A DNA stretch of 64,000 nt from Solanum dulcamara (GCF_947179165.1 NC_077237.1:62603523-62667522), one strand, 5' to 3'. Shown: positions 1 through 11,640, counted from the stretch's first letter. The notes: a model not told the origin generated them from the letters alone. Program-made: numbers and translations.

Positions 1-1
1 C

Positions 2-840
2 TCAGCCACATTCATAGACTTGATGACGCTAGTGTTTAGGCCGTACATTAACTCATTTGTCATAGTCTTCATCGATGACATTCTGGTATACTCGCGGAGC
101 TAGGAGGAGCATGAGAAACATTTGAGAGTAGTGCTCCAAAATTTAAGAAATCAGCGACTTTATGCCAAGTTTGCAAAGTACAAGTTTTGGCTTTAGTCTG
201 TAGCATGCGGTGTCCAAGAATGGCACTATGGTAGATCAAGCAAAGATTAAGTTTATTCATGATTGGGCCAGGCCCTCGTCTGTGATTGAGATTCATAGCT
301 TTATTGTATTAGCAAGGTACTACAGGCATTTTGTTGAGGGGTTTTCTACTATAGTGGCACCTCTAACTAAGTTCACTCACCAGGATGTCCCATTTGTATA
401 TGGTCGGAGGAGTATGAGAGAAGCTTCTTGGGGCTCAAGGATTTTCTTACCACCTCTCCTATATTAACTCTTCTAGTTGAGGGTGAGGGATTCACCATTT
501 ATGATGATACATCTAGCATTGATTTGGGTTGTGTGCTGATGTAGTAGGTCCAGTTTATTACATATGCATTGAGGCGGCTTAAGCTGCATGAGTGAAACTA
601 CCCTACTCATGACTTAAGAGTTGGCGGTGGTAGTTTTTGTGCTTAAGATTTGGAGGCACTACATATATGGAATTTGGTGCGAGATTTGTATTGGTCACAG
701 GAGCCTTTAGTACATTATGAGCTAGAAGGATCTTAATTCAAGGAAGTGCAGCTGGATTGAGCTCTTGAAGGACTATGACCTCTCTATTCTCTCCCATCAG
801 GGTAAGGCGAATGTAGTAGTAGACGTCTTGAGTTGAAAGA
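2..840 (+). pseudogene. Decayed reverse transcriptase tail and RNase H of element A
   Basis: Frame 2 reads the RT palm: an FIDD catalytic box at 68-79 followed by an in-frame stop a few codons later, then the connection region up to about 208. A frame change with loss of roughly ten residues follows, and 210-440 reads the RT thumb (motifs YYRHFVEGF and APLTKFT). RNase H covers about 480-840 and is broken by several stops; the first acidic residue is visible in IYDDTSS near 500. The enzyme would have copied element RNA into DNA. The RT catalytic DD pair survives but the frame does not, so this is a dead gene. Confidence 0.85.
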
Positions 841-2090
841 TGGTAAGTATGGGTAGTCTAGCCTTCGTTTCTATTGTAGAGAGACCATTAGCTTTGGACA
901 TCCATTCCTTAGCTAACCGGATTATTCGGCTTGATATTTCTGATTCCCAGTGTGTGTTAACTTATGTGGGAGCTCATTCATCTCTGTTGGATAGGATTCA
1001 CAGCTATCAGTTTAAGGATAAGGATTTAGTTTCACTTTGATACCTAGTTTTGGGAGGTGACGCCGGCTTGGCTACCTTAGATTTAGATGGGGTTTTGAGG
1101 TTTGGTGGTCGACTTTTTGTTTTGAGCGTTGGGGACTTGATTCAAATGATCCTTAGCAAGGCCCATAACTTCAAACATTCTATCTATCTGGGCACTGCTA
1201 TGATGTATCATTACTTGAGCTAGCACTACAAGTGGAGTGGCATAAGGAGAGATATTTTGAATTATATGTCGTATTATTTGAGTTGTCAACAGGTTAAGGC
1301 CAAGAATTTAAAGTCTGCTGGAGAATTTTAGAGATTACCCATTCTTGAGTGGAAATGGGAGCAGATCACCATAGATTTTATTATGGAGCTTACTCACACT
1401 TCCCATAATCTTGATAACATTTGGGTCATCATGGATCGATTGTCCATATCAGCACAGTTCCTTCCTATTTATACATCCTACAGTGCTGAGAGGTTGGCCT
1501 ATATTTACATTTGGGAGGTAGTTCATCATTATGGTGTGTCAGTTTCTATCATCTCAGACTGGGGCTCTCAATTCACTTCTAGCTTTTGGAGGACATTTTA
1601 GGAGGAGCTAGGTACCTATGTCGACCTTGGCACATCTTTTCACCCACAGACTGATTATCAGTTAGAGCTCATGATTCAGGTTCTCGAAGATATGTTGTGG
1701 GCTTATGTTATGGATTTTATGGGTCAGTGGGATCAGTTTTTATCTGTGGCAGAGTTTGCGTACAACAACAGCTACCACTTTAGTATTCAAATGGCCCCGT
1801 TTGAGGCCTTATATGGTAGGCGTTGTCGCTCTCCTGTTAGTTGGTTTAAGTCTATGAAGCCCAGGCTGCACGGTACACACTTGATGAAAGAGGCCTTAGA
1901 TCATATAAGGGTGATTTAGGATAGGCTTAGAACAGATCAGAGTAGACACCGGAGTTATGCAGATCACAGGTATCGGCCGTTTAGATTTGTCATGGGTGAC
2001 AGATTATTCCTCCATGTATCATCCATAAAGTACGTGATGAGATTTGGGTTGCGAGGCAACCTTAGCCCAAGTATATTCACCCTTTCGAGA
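841..2090 (+). pseudogene. Decayed integrase of element A
   Basis: The RNase H-integrase linker (MVSMGSLAF, SSLLDRI) is at 840-1040. The zinc-binding region is near 1,155-1,330: the H-x3-H half is seen as HNFKH, while the first cysteine of the C-x2-C half reads as tyrosine. The catalytic core is spread over 1,365-1,700 in several frames. All three acidic residues are still visible: D in TIDFI near 1,375, D in IISDWGSQF near 1,560, and E in DYQLELMIQ near 1,660. The conserved AYNNSY...YGRRCRSP block is at 1,760-1,840. Stops and frame changes disable it, yet the catalytic triad is better kept than in elements B and C. Confidence 0.85.
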
Positions 2091-2425
2091 TATTGAGGAC
2101 AGTTGATGAGGTTTCATATGAGTTAGCTTTGCCCCCAACCTTCTTAGTTATTCACCTAGTTTTTATTATTTTGATGTTGTACCGGTATGTTCCAGATGAG
2201 TCCGATGTGCTTGAGTATGATGTAGTTGACTTGGATGATCGTTTGAGCTATATTGAGAAGCCAGTTGCTATATTGGCCAAAGAAGTCAGGCAATTGCGTT
2301 CTAGATCCATTCCCGTGGTTAAGGTCCATTGGAGGCATCGTCCAGTTGAGGAGGCTACCTAGGATACCTAGCATGACATGCAGGCACAGTTCCCTAACTT
2401 ATTTGAGCCTTCAAGTACTTCTTGA
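2090..2425 (+). pseudogene. Integrase C-terminal / chromodomain-like tail of element A
   Basis: An open stretch at 2,093-2,362 reads a beta-rich C-terminal module: YELALPP, then a diverged HLVFIILML in place of the usual H-x-VFHVSML, then EKPVAIL, RSIPVVKVHWRHRPVEEAT. This matches the end of Ty3 chromovirus integrases, where a chromodomain-like fold is thought to guide integration to heterochromatin. It runs on to about 2,425 (QAQFPNLFEPSSTS) after two stops. About 40 bp separate it from the LTR, the usual spacing, and the degenerate polypurine tract must lie there. Confidence 0.8.
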
Positions 2426-3188
2426 CTCATACTTTCACAGACGAATGTGCTTTTAGTAGTGGATGTTGTAATGACCCTCCAGGTCATTTTTGAATTAAAA
2501 CATTCATTCCATTGGTTAGAGCATTCCTCTAGCTACCTCAAGTCATTTATGACTTACTGGCATTGACTGTTTGGTCTCCTAGTCGTTCATTTGAGTTTTA
2601 GGGCCGTTTCCCTGATTTGGAGCCTTTATAACTTGAAAAGTTGACTTCGGTCATAACTTCTAGAAAACAAACTCAAAACAGAATTCGGACGGTTCTATCA
2701 ACTCTGAAATAGCTAAATTAGGATAGTAGCGTAGTCGGTATGAGTTTAGGATCATTTGGTTATTTTGCCTTGAAAATTTGGGTTATAGTTGACCTGGGTC
2801 AACATTCTTGGAAAACGCGCTTGAATAAAATTCTAACAGCATGGTTAGTTCCAAAATATTGAGTTTGGTCTAGAATGACCCTTCATTTATTTTTTGAGGC
2901 TTTCAGTCTAATCCCGAGGCCCGTTGTATTATTTGGCTCAAAATAACCCTTAGGTATGGGATCCACTTTCAATCGTAATGATCTCATAGAAATTTGGACT
3001 GTGCCATTGAGTTTGGAACAATGAATTTGGTAGGGTAGGATATCTAGTTTACATGTAGGGGATTCAGAATGAATTTCGAGCACCCCGTTGGAGTATTTGA
3101 ACTTGGTGAAAACTCAGGTTTTAGCTGATATCTTCTGCATCCAAAATTACTCTCTGGAAAACATGGCCTGGTGGTCCATGAACTTGTT

Positions 3189-3374
3189 CTCCGCGATCGC
3201 GGAGCCTTGGCCGTGTTCGCAAAGGTCCATGAGGTTGGTCTCCACATTTGTGGAGACTTGGCCGCGTTTGTGGAGGTGTGGGACTTTTCCCTCCATGGTC
3301 GCGGGCCTCTGTCCATATTCGCGGAGGTCAAGGACCTCCACGTTTGCGGAGCACTGTAGCCGCATTCGCGAAGG
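3189..3374 (+). repeat. Array of GCGGAG-type palindromic words in LTR A
   Basis: About eight copies of a word close to CTCCRCGWTYGCGGAGG occur in 186 bp. The first is a perfect 16 bp palindrome, CTCCGCGATCGCGGAG (3,189-3,204). Another is a perfect 9 bp inverted repeat with a 2 bp spacer, GTCTCCACA / TGTGGAGAC (3,238-3,257). Half-words recur near 3,217, 3,266, 3,297, 3,317, 3,342 and 3,364. The block is much richer in G+C than its surroundings and ends about 15 bp before the TATA-like box. Confidence 0.8.
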
Positions 3375-3384
3375 CCAATGTCCT

Positions 3385-3402
3385 GGTCTTTTTATAAAGA
3401 CC
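3385..3402 (+). promoter_or_regulatory. TATA-like box inside an inverted repeat (LTR A promoter)
   Basis: GGTCTTT (3,385-3,391), TTAT, AAAGACC (3,396-3,402) forms a perfect 7 bp inverted repeat centred on TTTATAAAG. The same arms flank an AT-rich centre in element B at 12,420-12,438. The position, about 0.9 kb into the LTR and just after a GC-rich array, suits the U3/R boundary. Promoter function is inferred. Confidence 0.5.
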
Positions 3403-4631
3403 AAGGACAATTTTCAGCTCATTCTTCAATTAGGTGATTCAAAGGTTCAAACTCAAGAGAATATCGTGGGTAATCCAGTGGTAAGCTCATAAACCCGAGA
3501 GAAAGCTTCGTGTGAAGTAAGAATTCGTAATTAGCTACTTGTTTAGTCAATTTCGAAGTGGTATTTTGTTGCATTTGTGGAGATTCTATCTTGATCATAT
3601 GAACTCCATTTTTAGTGATTTTTAAGGCTAGATTGGGTTTTTTTTGCAAGGAATGTCATGGTATAATTTGTTTTGATTGGGACAGTCTCGTATTTTCAGA
3701 TTTCACTAATCAAGAAGCTGTCATTTTCATCTTTTAGTTCAAATTTTATGAATTTTCATTGCATGCTCATTTTGCGTAGTTTATTATCCCCATACTAGTT
3801 ACCAAATTGATTTGTGAGCTTGGGGAGCTATTTAGAACCTATTTTTGGGGTCAATTCTAAAATTTTGAATGTTGGTCCCATATTTCCCATTTTAGACCCC
3901 AAAATTGGTCTGTCTTCGAATTCTATAACTTTAATGTCATAATGTCGTATTAACATTGTGATTCTATTGTTTAGCATAGCAATATTCAAAGGTCGTTCAA
4001 AAGGGATAAGCTTTGATTTCGTGAGTTAGAACGTGTGTGGTCGGCTTACAGGTAGGCTATGGTTGTCCCCTTGTAATATTAAGCATATTTAGGAAATTGT
4101 ACATTGATTAGTATGAGTTTGGTGGGGTTGGGTGTCGAGCATGCTAAATTCCTCGAATCTATTTCCTATGCCTTATTTCAGGAAATTATCAGACTATGTA
4201 AGCATGACTCCTGTGGTTGTTGGTTGTTCCTATCCTGCAATGAGTCTTGTGCTTGTGGCAACACATTTGGAAGCATGTTTGGGCTTAGTCTAGGTTATAC
4301 TAGTATTGCCTTAGACTTGTACGATTTTGGTGTCGTTGGGCCTTAGACCTTCTCCGATGTCATTGCGGATAGTTAGCTCCTGGTAGACTGGTATATCAGA
4401 CTTGAGTCTGATAGTCTGAGCCTTAGCTAGGAAGTAACTCATATTGTGACTTTAGCTCCATAATTTCCTATTCTATTATCGATCTTGTATTGCTCGATTC
4501 TTGATTTTTGGAAGTTTTCTCAGTGATTCGAGTTATATTTGGTTTAGGCTAGAGCGGTGCATTGATTACACTTGGTTTGGGGGTACTCCCCATGAAGCAC
4601 GGTTGTTTGTTGATTCTAATTCATTCTGATC

Positions 4632-4900
4632 CCTTAACTATAGATACCCAATCAAAGTCTGTGGTCCAGCCTGTGTTCGGCTCCTTAGCTACAGATACTC
4701 GGTTAAAGTCCATAGTCCTTCTTACCTATGTTCAGGCTTTCTTGCTACAGATACCTAGTTAAAGTCCACAGTCTGGCTTACCCGTGATCGACCTTTGGCT
4801 ACAGTTACCTGGTTAAAGTATGTGGTATATCCTACTCATATCGACTCATTAGCTACAGTTACCCAGTTGCAGTTCATGGTCCATCTTGCACGTGGTTAAA
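4632..4900 (+). repeat. 54 bp tandem repeat, five copies, in LTR A
   Basis: The word CTAYAGWTAC followed by a diverged (A/G)TTAAAGT block recurs with starts at 4,638, 4,689, 4,745, 4,799 and 4,853, a period of 51-56 bp. The copies have diverged by point changes. The matching part of LTR B (about 15,537-15,660) carries a different short-period repeat built on GGTCYGGGCA-like words. Confidence 0.75.
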
Positions 4901-5745
4901 TTCCTGATTCACTGATGCATTTTTGATTTAAGTATTCATCTACTCTCGGCTGCGGGTTGAGGTGTTAGTGTTTTGAAATGGTTCAGTTCAAGTTCGGTAA
5001 ATGGTGATATTATTGAAATACTTTTGGTTATGTTTATTCTCTTTTAATTATTCTTGCATCTGTCGGCCTTATAGGAGTCCGTGCAGGTGGTTACTCTTTA
5101 TTTGTACATGAGCGTACCTGTCTAGTTTGTGGGAGCCCGGCGGAGTGAGTTAGATTATTTCTCTTTGTTTGGTAGTATGCTCATGTACATGCCCATATTT
5201 ACTTCTTTTCCTATCTTTGATTGTGATCTTTTACTCACATTTAAGTTGACTTTTGTTTATCTTGCTCAGTCGACCTATGATGCCTACTTGATACCTATTT
5301 CTTTGGTACTCAAACTATACTCTGCATCTATTTTCGTAATGCAGATCCGAGTACTAGTTACCACGTTGATTCGAGCCAGCTGTGTTTAGGGTGAGCACAC
5401 TGTGTTCTGGGTTTACCCATTTCCTTATGATCATATATTTTGCCAGTCTTTTTCTTTTTGAGACAACTATACTTCTGTGTTCCACTTTTGAGACTTGTAC
5501 TCTTTATTAGCAGATTTGTACATATGACTTCCAAGTTCTAAGAGTGATCTTTTTGTTTGTATATATATGTGGTTGCTTCCGCCCGTTCATTGTATTCTCT
5601 TATTATTATTATTTTACTATTTTAGGTTAGATTGTTGTTCTTCTACCTTGAAATCCAATTACTTGCAGTTCTAGGATATGGGCCGTCATTCCTTCTAGTG
5701 AGTTATAGTAGGCGCCATCATGACCTGAGAAATCAGTTCATGACA

Positions 5746-7075
5746 ATTCAATTTCTTGCTTGCATAATAGACAAGGTGAAAAAGTTTTCCCTTATGCTAG
5801 CCTTGTACAACCCCCAAAGCTCTATCGCTTGCATTGCATATTAGCTCAAATGGTATACTCCAATCTGGAGAAACAATGATAAGAGATGAAATGTGCTTCT
5901 CTCTAAGTCATAAAAACGCCTTGACGCAAACTTCATCAAACTTGAAGACACTTTCCTTTTCAAATAACTTGCAAAGGGGTTGCCACTTTAGATAAATCCA
6001 TTATAATCCGCACATATAAACTCGGATGACCCAAGAAACTTATCACATCTTTGAATGAAATAGGAGGAGGAAACCATGCAATAACCTCAACTTTGTCCCT
6101 ATCAACTTGAATACCATTCCCCAAAATCTTATTCCCCAATACAATGCATTTTTAACCATAATGACATTTTTCCCAATTGAGAAAAAGGTTCATTTCGACA
6201 CATCTTTGCAATACAATCCCAAGGTGTTCAAGACACGACTCAAATATATATCCTACAAATGAAGAGTCATCCATGAAGACTTCCATTGTATCATCTACCA
6301 TATCAGCGAAAATAGAAAGCATACACCTTTGAAACGTCACTGGAGCATTACACAAGACAAAGGGCATTCACTTGAATGCGGAAGTGACATAAAGACAAGT
6401 TAAGGTCGTCTATTCATGTTCTTTTGGATCAATGGAAATTTGGTTATAACCTGAATAGATATAAGATACAATACCAACCACAACCCATAAGTCTATCAAG
6501 CATTTGATCTATAAAGGGCTTAGGAAAATAATCCTTTTTAGTCTATGCATTCAATTTCTGGTAATCCATACATACATGTCACCTAGTTACCGGTCCCATA
6601 GGAACCAACTAATTTTTCTCATTAGGAACTTCATTCATACCTCCTTTCTTTGGAACATATTGGATGGGACTGACGTACTTACTATCCGCAATAGGGTAGA
6701 CTACTCCTGCATCAAGCCACTTAATAATCTTTTTTCTGACAACTTCTTACTTTGAAGGACTCAACCTCCTTTGATGTTCAATGCTTGTCTTACAATCACT
6801 AGCTAATTCAATCATGTGGCTACAAATACCGAGAGAAATCCCCAAAATAGAGGCAATCTTCCACTTAATAGCCTGGATAAATTTTTTCTAACACACTAAC
6901 AAGCGCTTGCACTTGACATTGAAGAAAATCCATGGCAATAATCATGGGCAAAGTGTTATTGGCTCCCAAGAGTACATAACAAAGATGAGAAGGGATAAGT
7001 TTTAATTTAAGATTTCAGGGAGTGGTGCTTAGAATTCTTTTATTGAAGTACGTTTGTGAACTAATTTGGTTGTAG
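5746..7075 (-). pseudogene. Decayed RT and RNase H start of Athila-like element G
   Basis: From 7,075 downward on the minus strand: the pre-RT segment (LIPSHL, ANNTLPMIIA at about 6,930-7,010), a diverged fingers region (IKWLDAGVVYPIADSKYVSP near 6,700), CMDYQKLNA near 6,560, the palm (MPFVLCNAPVTFQRCML and FMDDSSFVG in the open stretch 6,367-6,152), and RNase H from about 6,000 (VYYASKKLN near 5,755). The catalytic DD pair is kept. Stops and frame changes are frequent. The protein is close in style to the + strand Athila-like RT at 24,831-26,169, so they are members of one lineage, not copies of one insertion. Confidence 0.85.
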
Positions 7076-7242
7076 TAGAACTCTTTTACTATTGGTTTTC
7101 TTATTTTTCTCTTATTAGGCGTAGACATGAGTGTTAACAGGAGCAATATTGCAGTCTACATGAGTAGAATGATGACGTTATAAACTTGAATACTTCAACA
7201 TAGATCAAATGGGAAGCTTCAGTGCTATTCGTTTTCCCCCAA

Positions 7243-7260
7243 CTTTGGGCAACAACACCA
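7243..7260 (-). other. Primer-binding site of element G (tRNA-Asp type)
   Basis: The minus strand reads TGGTGTTGTTGCCCAAAG, a decayed form of the site complementary to the 3' end of plant tRNA-Asp that Athila-type elements use. It lies 4 bp from the LTR end at 7,265, as expected. Confidence 0.65.
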
Positions 7261-7264
7261 TTTT

Positions 7265-8869
7265 TGATAACGCTCAACTACACTCTAATAATTAGAGATT
7301 TAGGCATTCACTAGCAATAGAAACCCTACGATCTCACGAGGAGTGGTATGATAAAGAATTTGAGTATGAAGTATGAATGCTTTCTAATTTCTTATAGTGT
7401 AGAAATAAACAAAACGTAACATAACATAAATCGATAAATTTTCAGTTATCAATATTAAGAGAGTTTGGAAGTCTATGTTTAACAAAGACAATGATCATGA
7501 GATTTGAACAAGTAGAAAAGGGACTTCTAGGGGATGTCCGTAGTTAGAATCGTAATTTGAACATTAGTAAAAGTACAACTCAATGTAGTTAAATATCGAT
7601 GAATAGGCTAGATCAAACAAATATTTGATATGCATCTTTTAATCGCTAATTGAAATTCCATGCAAGTTCTCTCGAATCTACACATTGGTACTACCAAAAA
7701 CCAATCTGAGCCTTAGCATAATTTCCTTCCTCAAGTGAAATTATCAATTGACATGCATGAACGATTATTAATTGGCTCACCTACTCCATACAACCCTCTC
7801 AAGAAAATATGAGATATAAACAAGAATTACGTTTGCAACCTCAATTCATAAGTTAAAATATGTTGACCTAATAAAACCCATCTCAAATTAATATAGTGTT
7901 GAGCGAATACACAAACTCAAGTTCAAACTAAGATTAACGACCACTACACAACCCTAGAAGGTAGAGGTTTAACTACACATGATAAAACTAAAAAGAGTTG
8001 TACCAAAATAATTGTTCGCCATAAATTCTAGTTGAATTTCAATTCCAAATTAAATTACCCAATGCAAAAATCCACAAATCCACCAAGTACTCTGTTCAAA
8101 AACCCAAAATATTAGAAGGTTCTCCTTTCCATATTCAGTATTCAGAGAAGTGAAAATGTATCTATTTTTCCTTTTGTTAGAGATATTTATATCTTCCCTA
8201 AAATTGGAAGAAAATTCACTTCGGAACCACTTCATCGACATTAGTTGTGCATGCCGATGAGGCACCATATAGGAAATTTTCTCGCCTTTTCAATGCTTTA
8301 GTTCTTCAGTTTTCATGATCACATTTGGCGAGCACGTAAGATCTCACATTTCTGGTCAGTGAATTGCCATTTGGATCTCTAGCTCACTGTTTTACTACGT
8401 GCCCTGATAAAAAATTTCATAATCTCTTCATGATCTAAGTTGAGCACGCATTCCATATCAGTGAATCGTCATTTGCACATCTCTCTCGCTATTTTGCCAC
8501 ACTTTTAGTAGAATTTTCAGAATTCTTTAGCGATCTTGATCGTGATATCCCTTCCATTATGTAAGTCGTCAATCACTCTTTTGCCTCGCTAAGTTGGCTT
8601 TTTGCCTGATGGATAATTTTTTTCAAAACTCTTTGCGATCTAATGGTCTAATCGGTGAGTGGTCGAGTGCCCTTTGGCGAGTGTCAGCCTTCATTTTTCA
8701 ACATTTTCCAACTTTTTTTTCTTTTTGCAATATAATGTTCTTTCCTTTTCTTTAAACCTTCATAGCTTCAAATCAACAGTTCAACATCATATATGGACAC
8801 CACATAGGCATTAAGGACACTAAATCATGAAATTACAAGCCTTAAATGAGTAAAGGTTTCGACTCATCA
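7265..8869 (-). repeat. 5' LTR of element G (about 1.6 kb)
   Basis: On the minus strand it starts TGATGAGTCG at 8,869 and ends GTTATCA at 7,265, next to the primer site. Diverged words of the type GCGAG / CTCGCC recur in its outer half (about 8,290-8,690). The 72-codon minus-strand open stretch at 8,050-8,268 lies wholly inside the LTR and resembles no protein, so I do not call it a gene. Confidence 0.7.
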
Positions 8870-8870
8870 C

Positions 8871-10290
8871 AGTTCCTGACAAATGCACCATTTTTTGTGA
8901 ACGCTCAACTATGTTTCATATTTCATAGCATCGGGATCATTTGCAAAATAATACCCAATTGATTAGGTTGGGATCGAACATCAAGGACTAGCAGATGGGA
9001 TTTTTCTTTAATTAATTCAACAATTCAAAGAAATTAGCAGTTATAGTTTTCAACAAACATACATATATTAAAGTGAGGGGTTTTCTAACAACTAAAATTT
9101 ATCACTATCAGTATTAAAAAGTGGGATTTATAACAACTTTGTCTACAAAGATCAGAAAGGACTAGATGTGTGTTCATACCAATCGGGGTTTCAACTTGAA
9201 TAGGCTATAACCTCAACAAAAGATTGGTACATGGATAGTGTTTGGTCTAGGCAATGCTTCGATATTCTCCTGCACTATCAAAGGTATGTTCCTCGATTTC
9301 TTCCAAAAACTAAGACCTTTAAAAGAAAACATCAATATTTCTGGAGTAGATGGATTATCCCTAGCTCACATCATTGAATGAGAAATTACTCAAATTATCC
9401 CATCCGTGGCTCAAACCCATAGATATATTTCAAGAAGTCCTCATTGTTGATTCTTACGCATCTGCATTTTACTTTTCTAAGACAAAATAGGTTAGATATC
9501 TCAACCAATATTTGCCACCACTGTTTATTGGATCCAAGTCATATAATCAATTTTAGAGAAGATTAATCAAAACAGGTTCGGGGTTTCACACCCCAATCAA
9601 GCACACACACCTTAGCTAATGAGTTAACTACTCATAAAACAAGCAATAAATACATTACTCATAAAGGAAATCTTCATTCAAAACTAAAATGATGAACAAA
9701 ATCTGAATCCAAGCTTTGGAGAATACAAATATGAAGTTTTCTTTGTATACAAGCTACGAGTTATTCATTGTGCTATAAAGGTTCTATCTCCCTATAAACT
9801 TTTCTGTACTCTTTACAATTGGTAAATGGATAATGAAAATAATGGTACATAATTGCACAAATCCCTATTTTTGTCCTTTGAACTTTCCAAAGGAAACACT
9901 AATTTCCATAATTCCATTTTTGGCTAATTAGCTTACGCATCGAGATTTGCATTAGACTAGCAAAAATATGATCCACCATTATAAGATGTCAGTCGTTGCC
10001 TCACTTCAACCTTTAGTGCTTTCTAAAGCTTCTACACATAGAAATGTGAACCACCAATCATCCATTGTACTGCACTGATTGTAGTGCAAGTACTAATACA
10101 ACTTGCTCCAGTCCAATCGGTATTTAGCTAGCAAGACGCATTTCAACTTCTATGAGGTGCTAGTTACTTCATCGGTGTGCTTCAATGATTTTTATCTCCA
10201 AATTCTTTAAACATGCTTTTTATAAAAAATGCCTACACATAAGAGAATTAGGTCATAAACCCCCCTCAATTAGCATTAAAACTTGGAAAT
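8871..10290 (-). repeat. LTR H with primer-binding site: older Athila-like remnant
   Basis: The minus strand reads TGGTGCATTTGTCAGGAACT at 8,871-8,890, a second decayed tRNA-Asp-type primer site, directly beside the start of LTR G. The LTR end (GTTCA) is at 8,898 on the same strand, and the LTR appears to extend to about 10,290, where element B's truncated integrase begins shortly after. The outer edge is not sharp. The same leader word (AACGCTCAACTA on the + strand) follows both primer sites, so G and H are related. No coding sequence of H remains here. Confidence 0.55.
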
Positions 10291-10309
10291 AATTAAAGAA
10301 TTTGAGTCC

Positions 10310-10336
10310 AATGAGTTGGTAAAATACCAACTCATT
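10310..10336. repeat. Perfect 12 bp inverted repeat with 3 bp loop
   Basis: AATGAGTTGGTA (10,310-10,321), AAA, TACCAACTCATT (10,325-10,336). It sits at the junction between LTR H and the truncated 5' edge of element B, where legible integrase begins within a few bases. Confidence 0.8.
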
Positions 10337-11640
10337 AGGTTCTGATGGGTTTTTGAGGTATGATGGTTATATTTATGTTCCGAGATTTGGTGATTTTATT
10401 CAATTGATTCTTTGTAAGGCCCATAATTATCGATACTCTATTTATCTAGGAATCGCAAAGATGTATCAAGATTTATGGCAGAACTACTAGTAGAGTTGTA
10501 TGAAGAGAGATATTATGGACTATGTGTCCCGCTGCTTATGTTGTGAGTAGGCAAAGGCTGAGTATTTGAGTCCTGCTGGTGAGTTTCAGATATTACCTAT
10601 TTCATAGTTGGAGTGGGAATGCATCAAAATGTACTTCCTTATGGGGTTTCCTCAAAGTTCTAGATGTATCGACAATATTTGGGTCATCGTTCATCAATCT
10701 ACCAAGTTAACAAACTTTTTTCTTGTTCAATCTCTTTTCAGCACCGAGAGGTTAGCTTGTGTTTATATTTGGTAGGTATTTCCTTTTCTTGGTTCACTTC
10801 TAATTTTTATAGGACCTTTTAGGAGGAGTTGGATACCCGTGTTTATCTTAGCACAACTTTCCATTTACAGACTAACAAGCACTCAGAGCATATTATTAAG
10901 GTTTTGGAGGATATGTTGTGGGCTTATGTTTTAGACTTTAAAGGTTACTGGGGAAGGTTCTTAGCCATGGTGGAGTTTGTATACAAAAACAACTACTACT
11001 AGAATATTTATATAGCCCCATTCAAGGCTTTATATAGTAGGCATTATCTCTCTCTAGTTGGTTGATTTGAGTCTTCAAATCCTAGTCTGTGTGGCACTAT
11101 TTTTATTCAAGAGGCTTTGAATAGAGTTTGGGTAATTCAGAAGAGGCTTAAGTCAGCACAAAATAGGTATTAGAGGTATGCTGACGATAGGTGTCGACCT
11201 TTGAGATTCAGAGTTGGTGACAAGTTGTTCCTTCAAGTATCTCCCATGAAGGCATGATGACGATTGGAAGGTGAGGCAATTACCCCTGGTATATAGGGAC
11301 AACTGATATTCTTCGGATTAATGGTGATGTCGCTTATGAATTTTCCCTACCTCCTTATTTTTCAGCTATTTATAAAGTTTTCCATTTTTCTATTCCTCAC
11401 CAGAATATCCTGATGAGTCCCATGTGCTCCGATATGATTCAGTTGAGTTGGCTGACCATTTTCTTATCATGGAGGAGACACTTTACATTTTGGAAAAAGA
11501 TGTTAGATAGTTGCATTTGAGGGAAATTCCTATTGTTATGGTCTGGTGGAGGCATCGTTTAGTCAAAGATTCTACCTGGGAGACCGAGTACGAGATGCGA
11601 GAACAATTTCTTGGCTTATTTGAGACTTTAGATACTTTTT
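10337..11640 (+). pseudogene. Decayed integrase and C-terminal tail of element B
   Basis: The zinc-binding region is near 10,340-10,550: the first histidine of H-x3-H is present and the second reads Y, while C-x2-C survives in RCLCCE. In the core, the first catalytic D reads Y (IKMYFLMG, near 10,630). The block that should carry the second D is deleted (ACVYIW runs straight into later sequence near 10,770). The E region reads SEHIIKVLEDML near 10,890. The C-terminal tail is recognisable near 11,330-11,640 (WWRHR and a tryptophan-containing end). It cannot be active. Confidence 0.75.

Larger units (their letters stand above)
1..5745 (+). mobile_element. Element A: Ty3/gypsy Tekay/Del-like retrotransposon, 3' part
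   Basis: This is the 3' half of a chromovirus-type Ty3 element. The order is end of reverse transcriptase, RNase H, integrase, C-terminal tail and 3' LTR, all on the + strand; gag, protease and the 5' LTR lie left of the window or are lost. The right edge is sharp: the LTR ends in TGACA at 5,745, and the next base resumes a minus-strand Athila-like RNase H, so A inserted into that element (G). The right copy of the target-site duplication would be 5,746-5,750 (ATTCA); the left copy is outside the window. The coding part has many stops and frame changes. Confidence 0.85.
2467..5745 (+). repeat. 3' LTR of element A (about 3.3 kb)
   Basis: It begins TGTAATGACCCTCC and ends GTTCATGACA. The same start recurs at 11,686 in element B, and a diverged version of the same end (GTTATRGTAGGYGHCATC) near 16,490, which defines the family and both edges. 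It contains a palindromic word array (3,189-3,374), a TATA-like box in an inverted repeat (3,385-3,402) and a 54 bp tandem repeat (4,632-4,900). ORFs seen inside it are short and resemble nothing. Confidence 0.85.
5746..8869 (-). mobile_element. Element G: Athila-like Ty3 retrotransposon, 5' part
   Basis: Reading the minus strand from 8,869 downward gives a 1.6 kb LTR, a tRNA-Asp-type primer-binding site, a very short leader, then pol from the segment before RT through RT into RNase H, where element A interrupts it at 5,746. Only about 170 bp separates primer site and pol, so gag and protease have been deleted. The rest of G should lie left of element A, outside the window. G abuts the primer site of LTR H, consistent with insertion there. 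Confidence 0.75.

Noticed and set aside
4632..4900. CRISPR-like array (spaced repeats)
   Set aside because: The units are contiguous diverged 54 bp tandem repeats inside a plant LTR, without distinct spacers or any associated genes.
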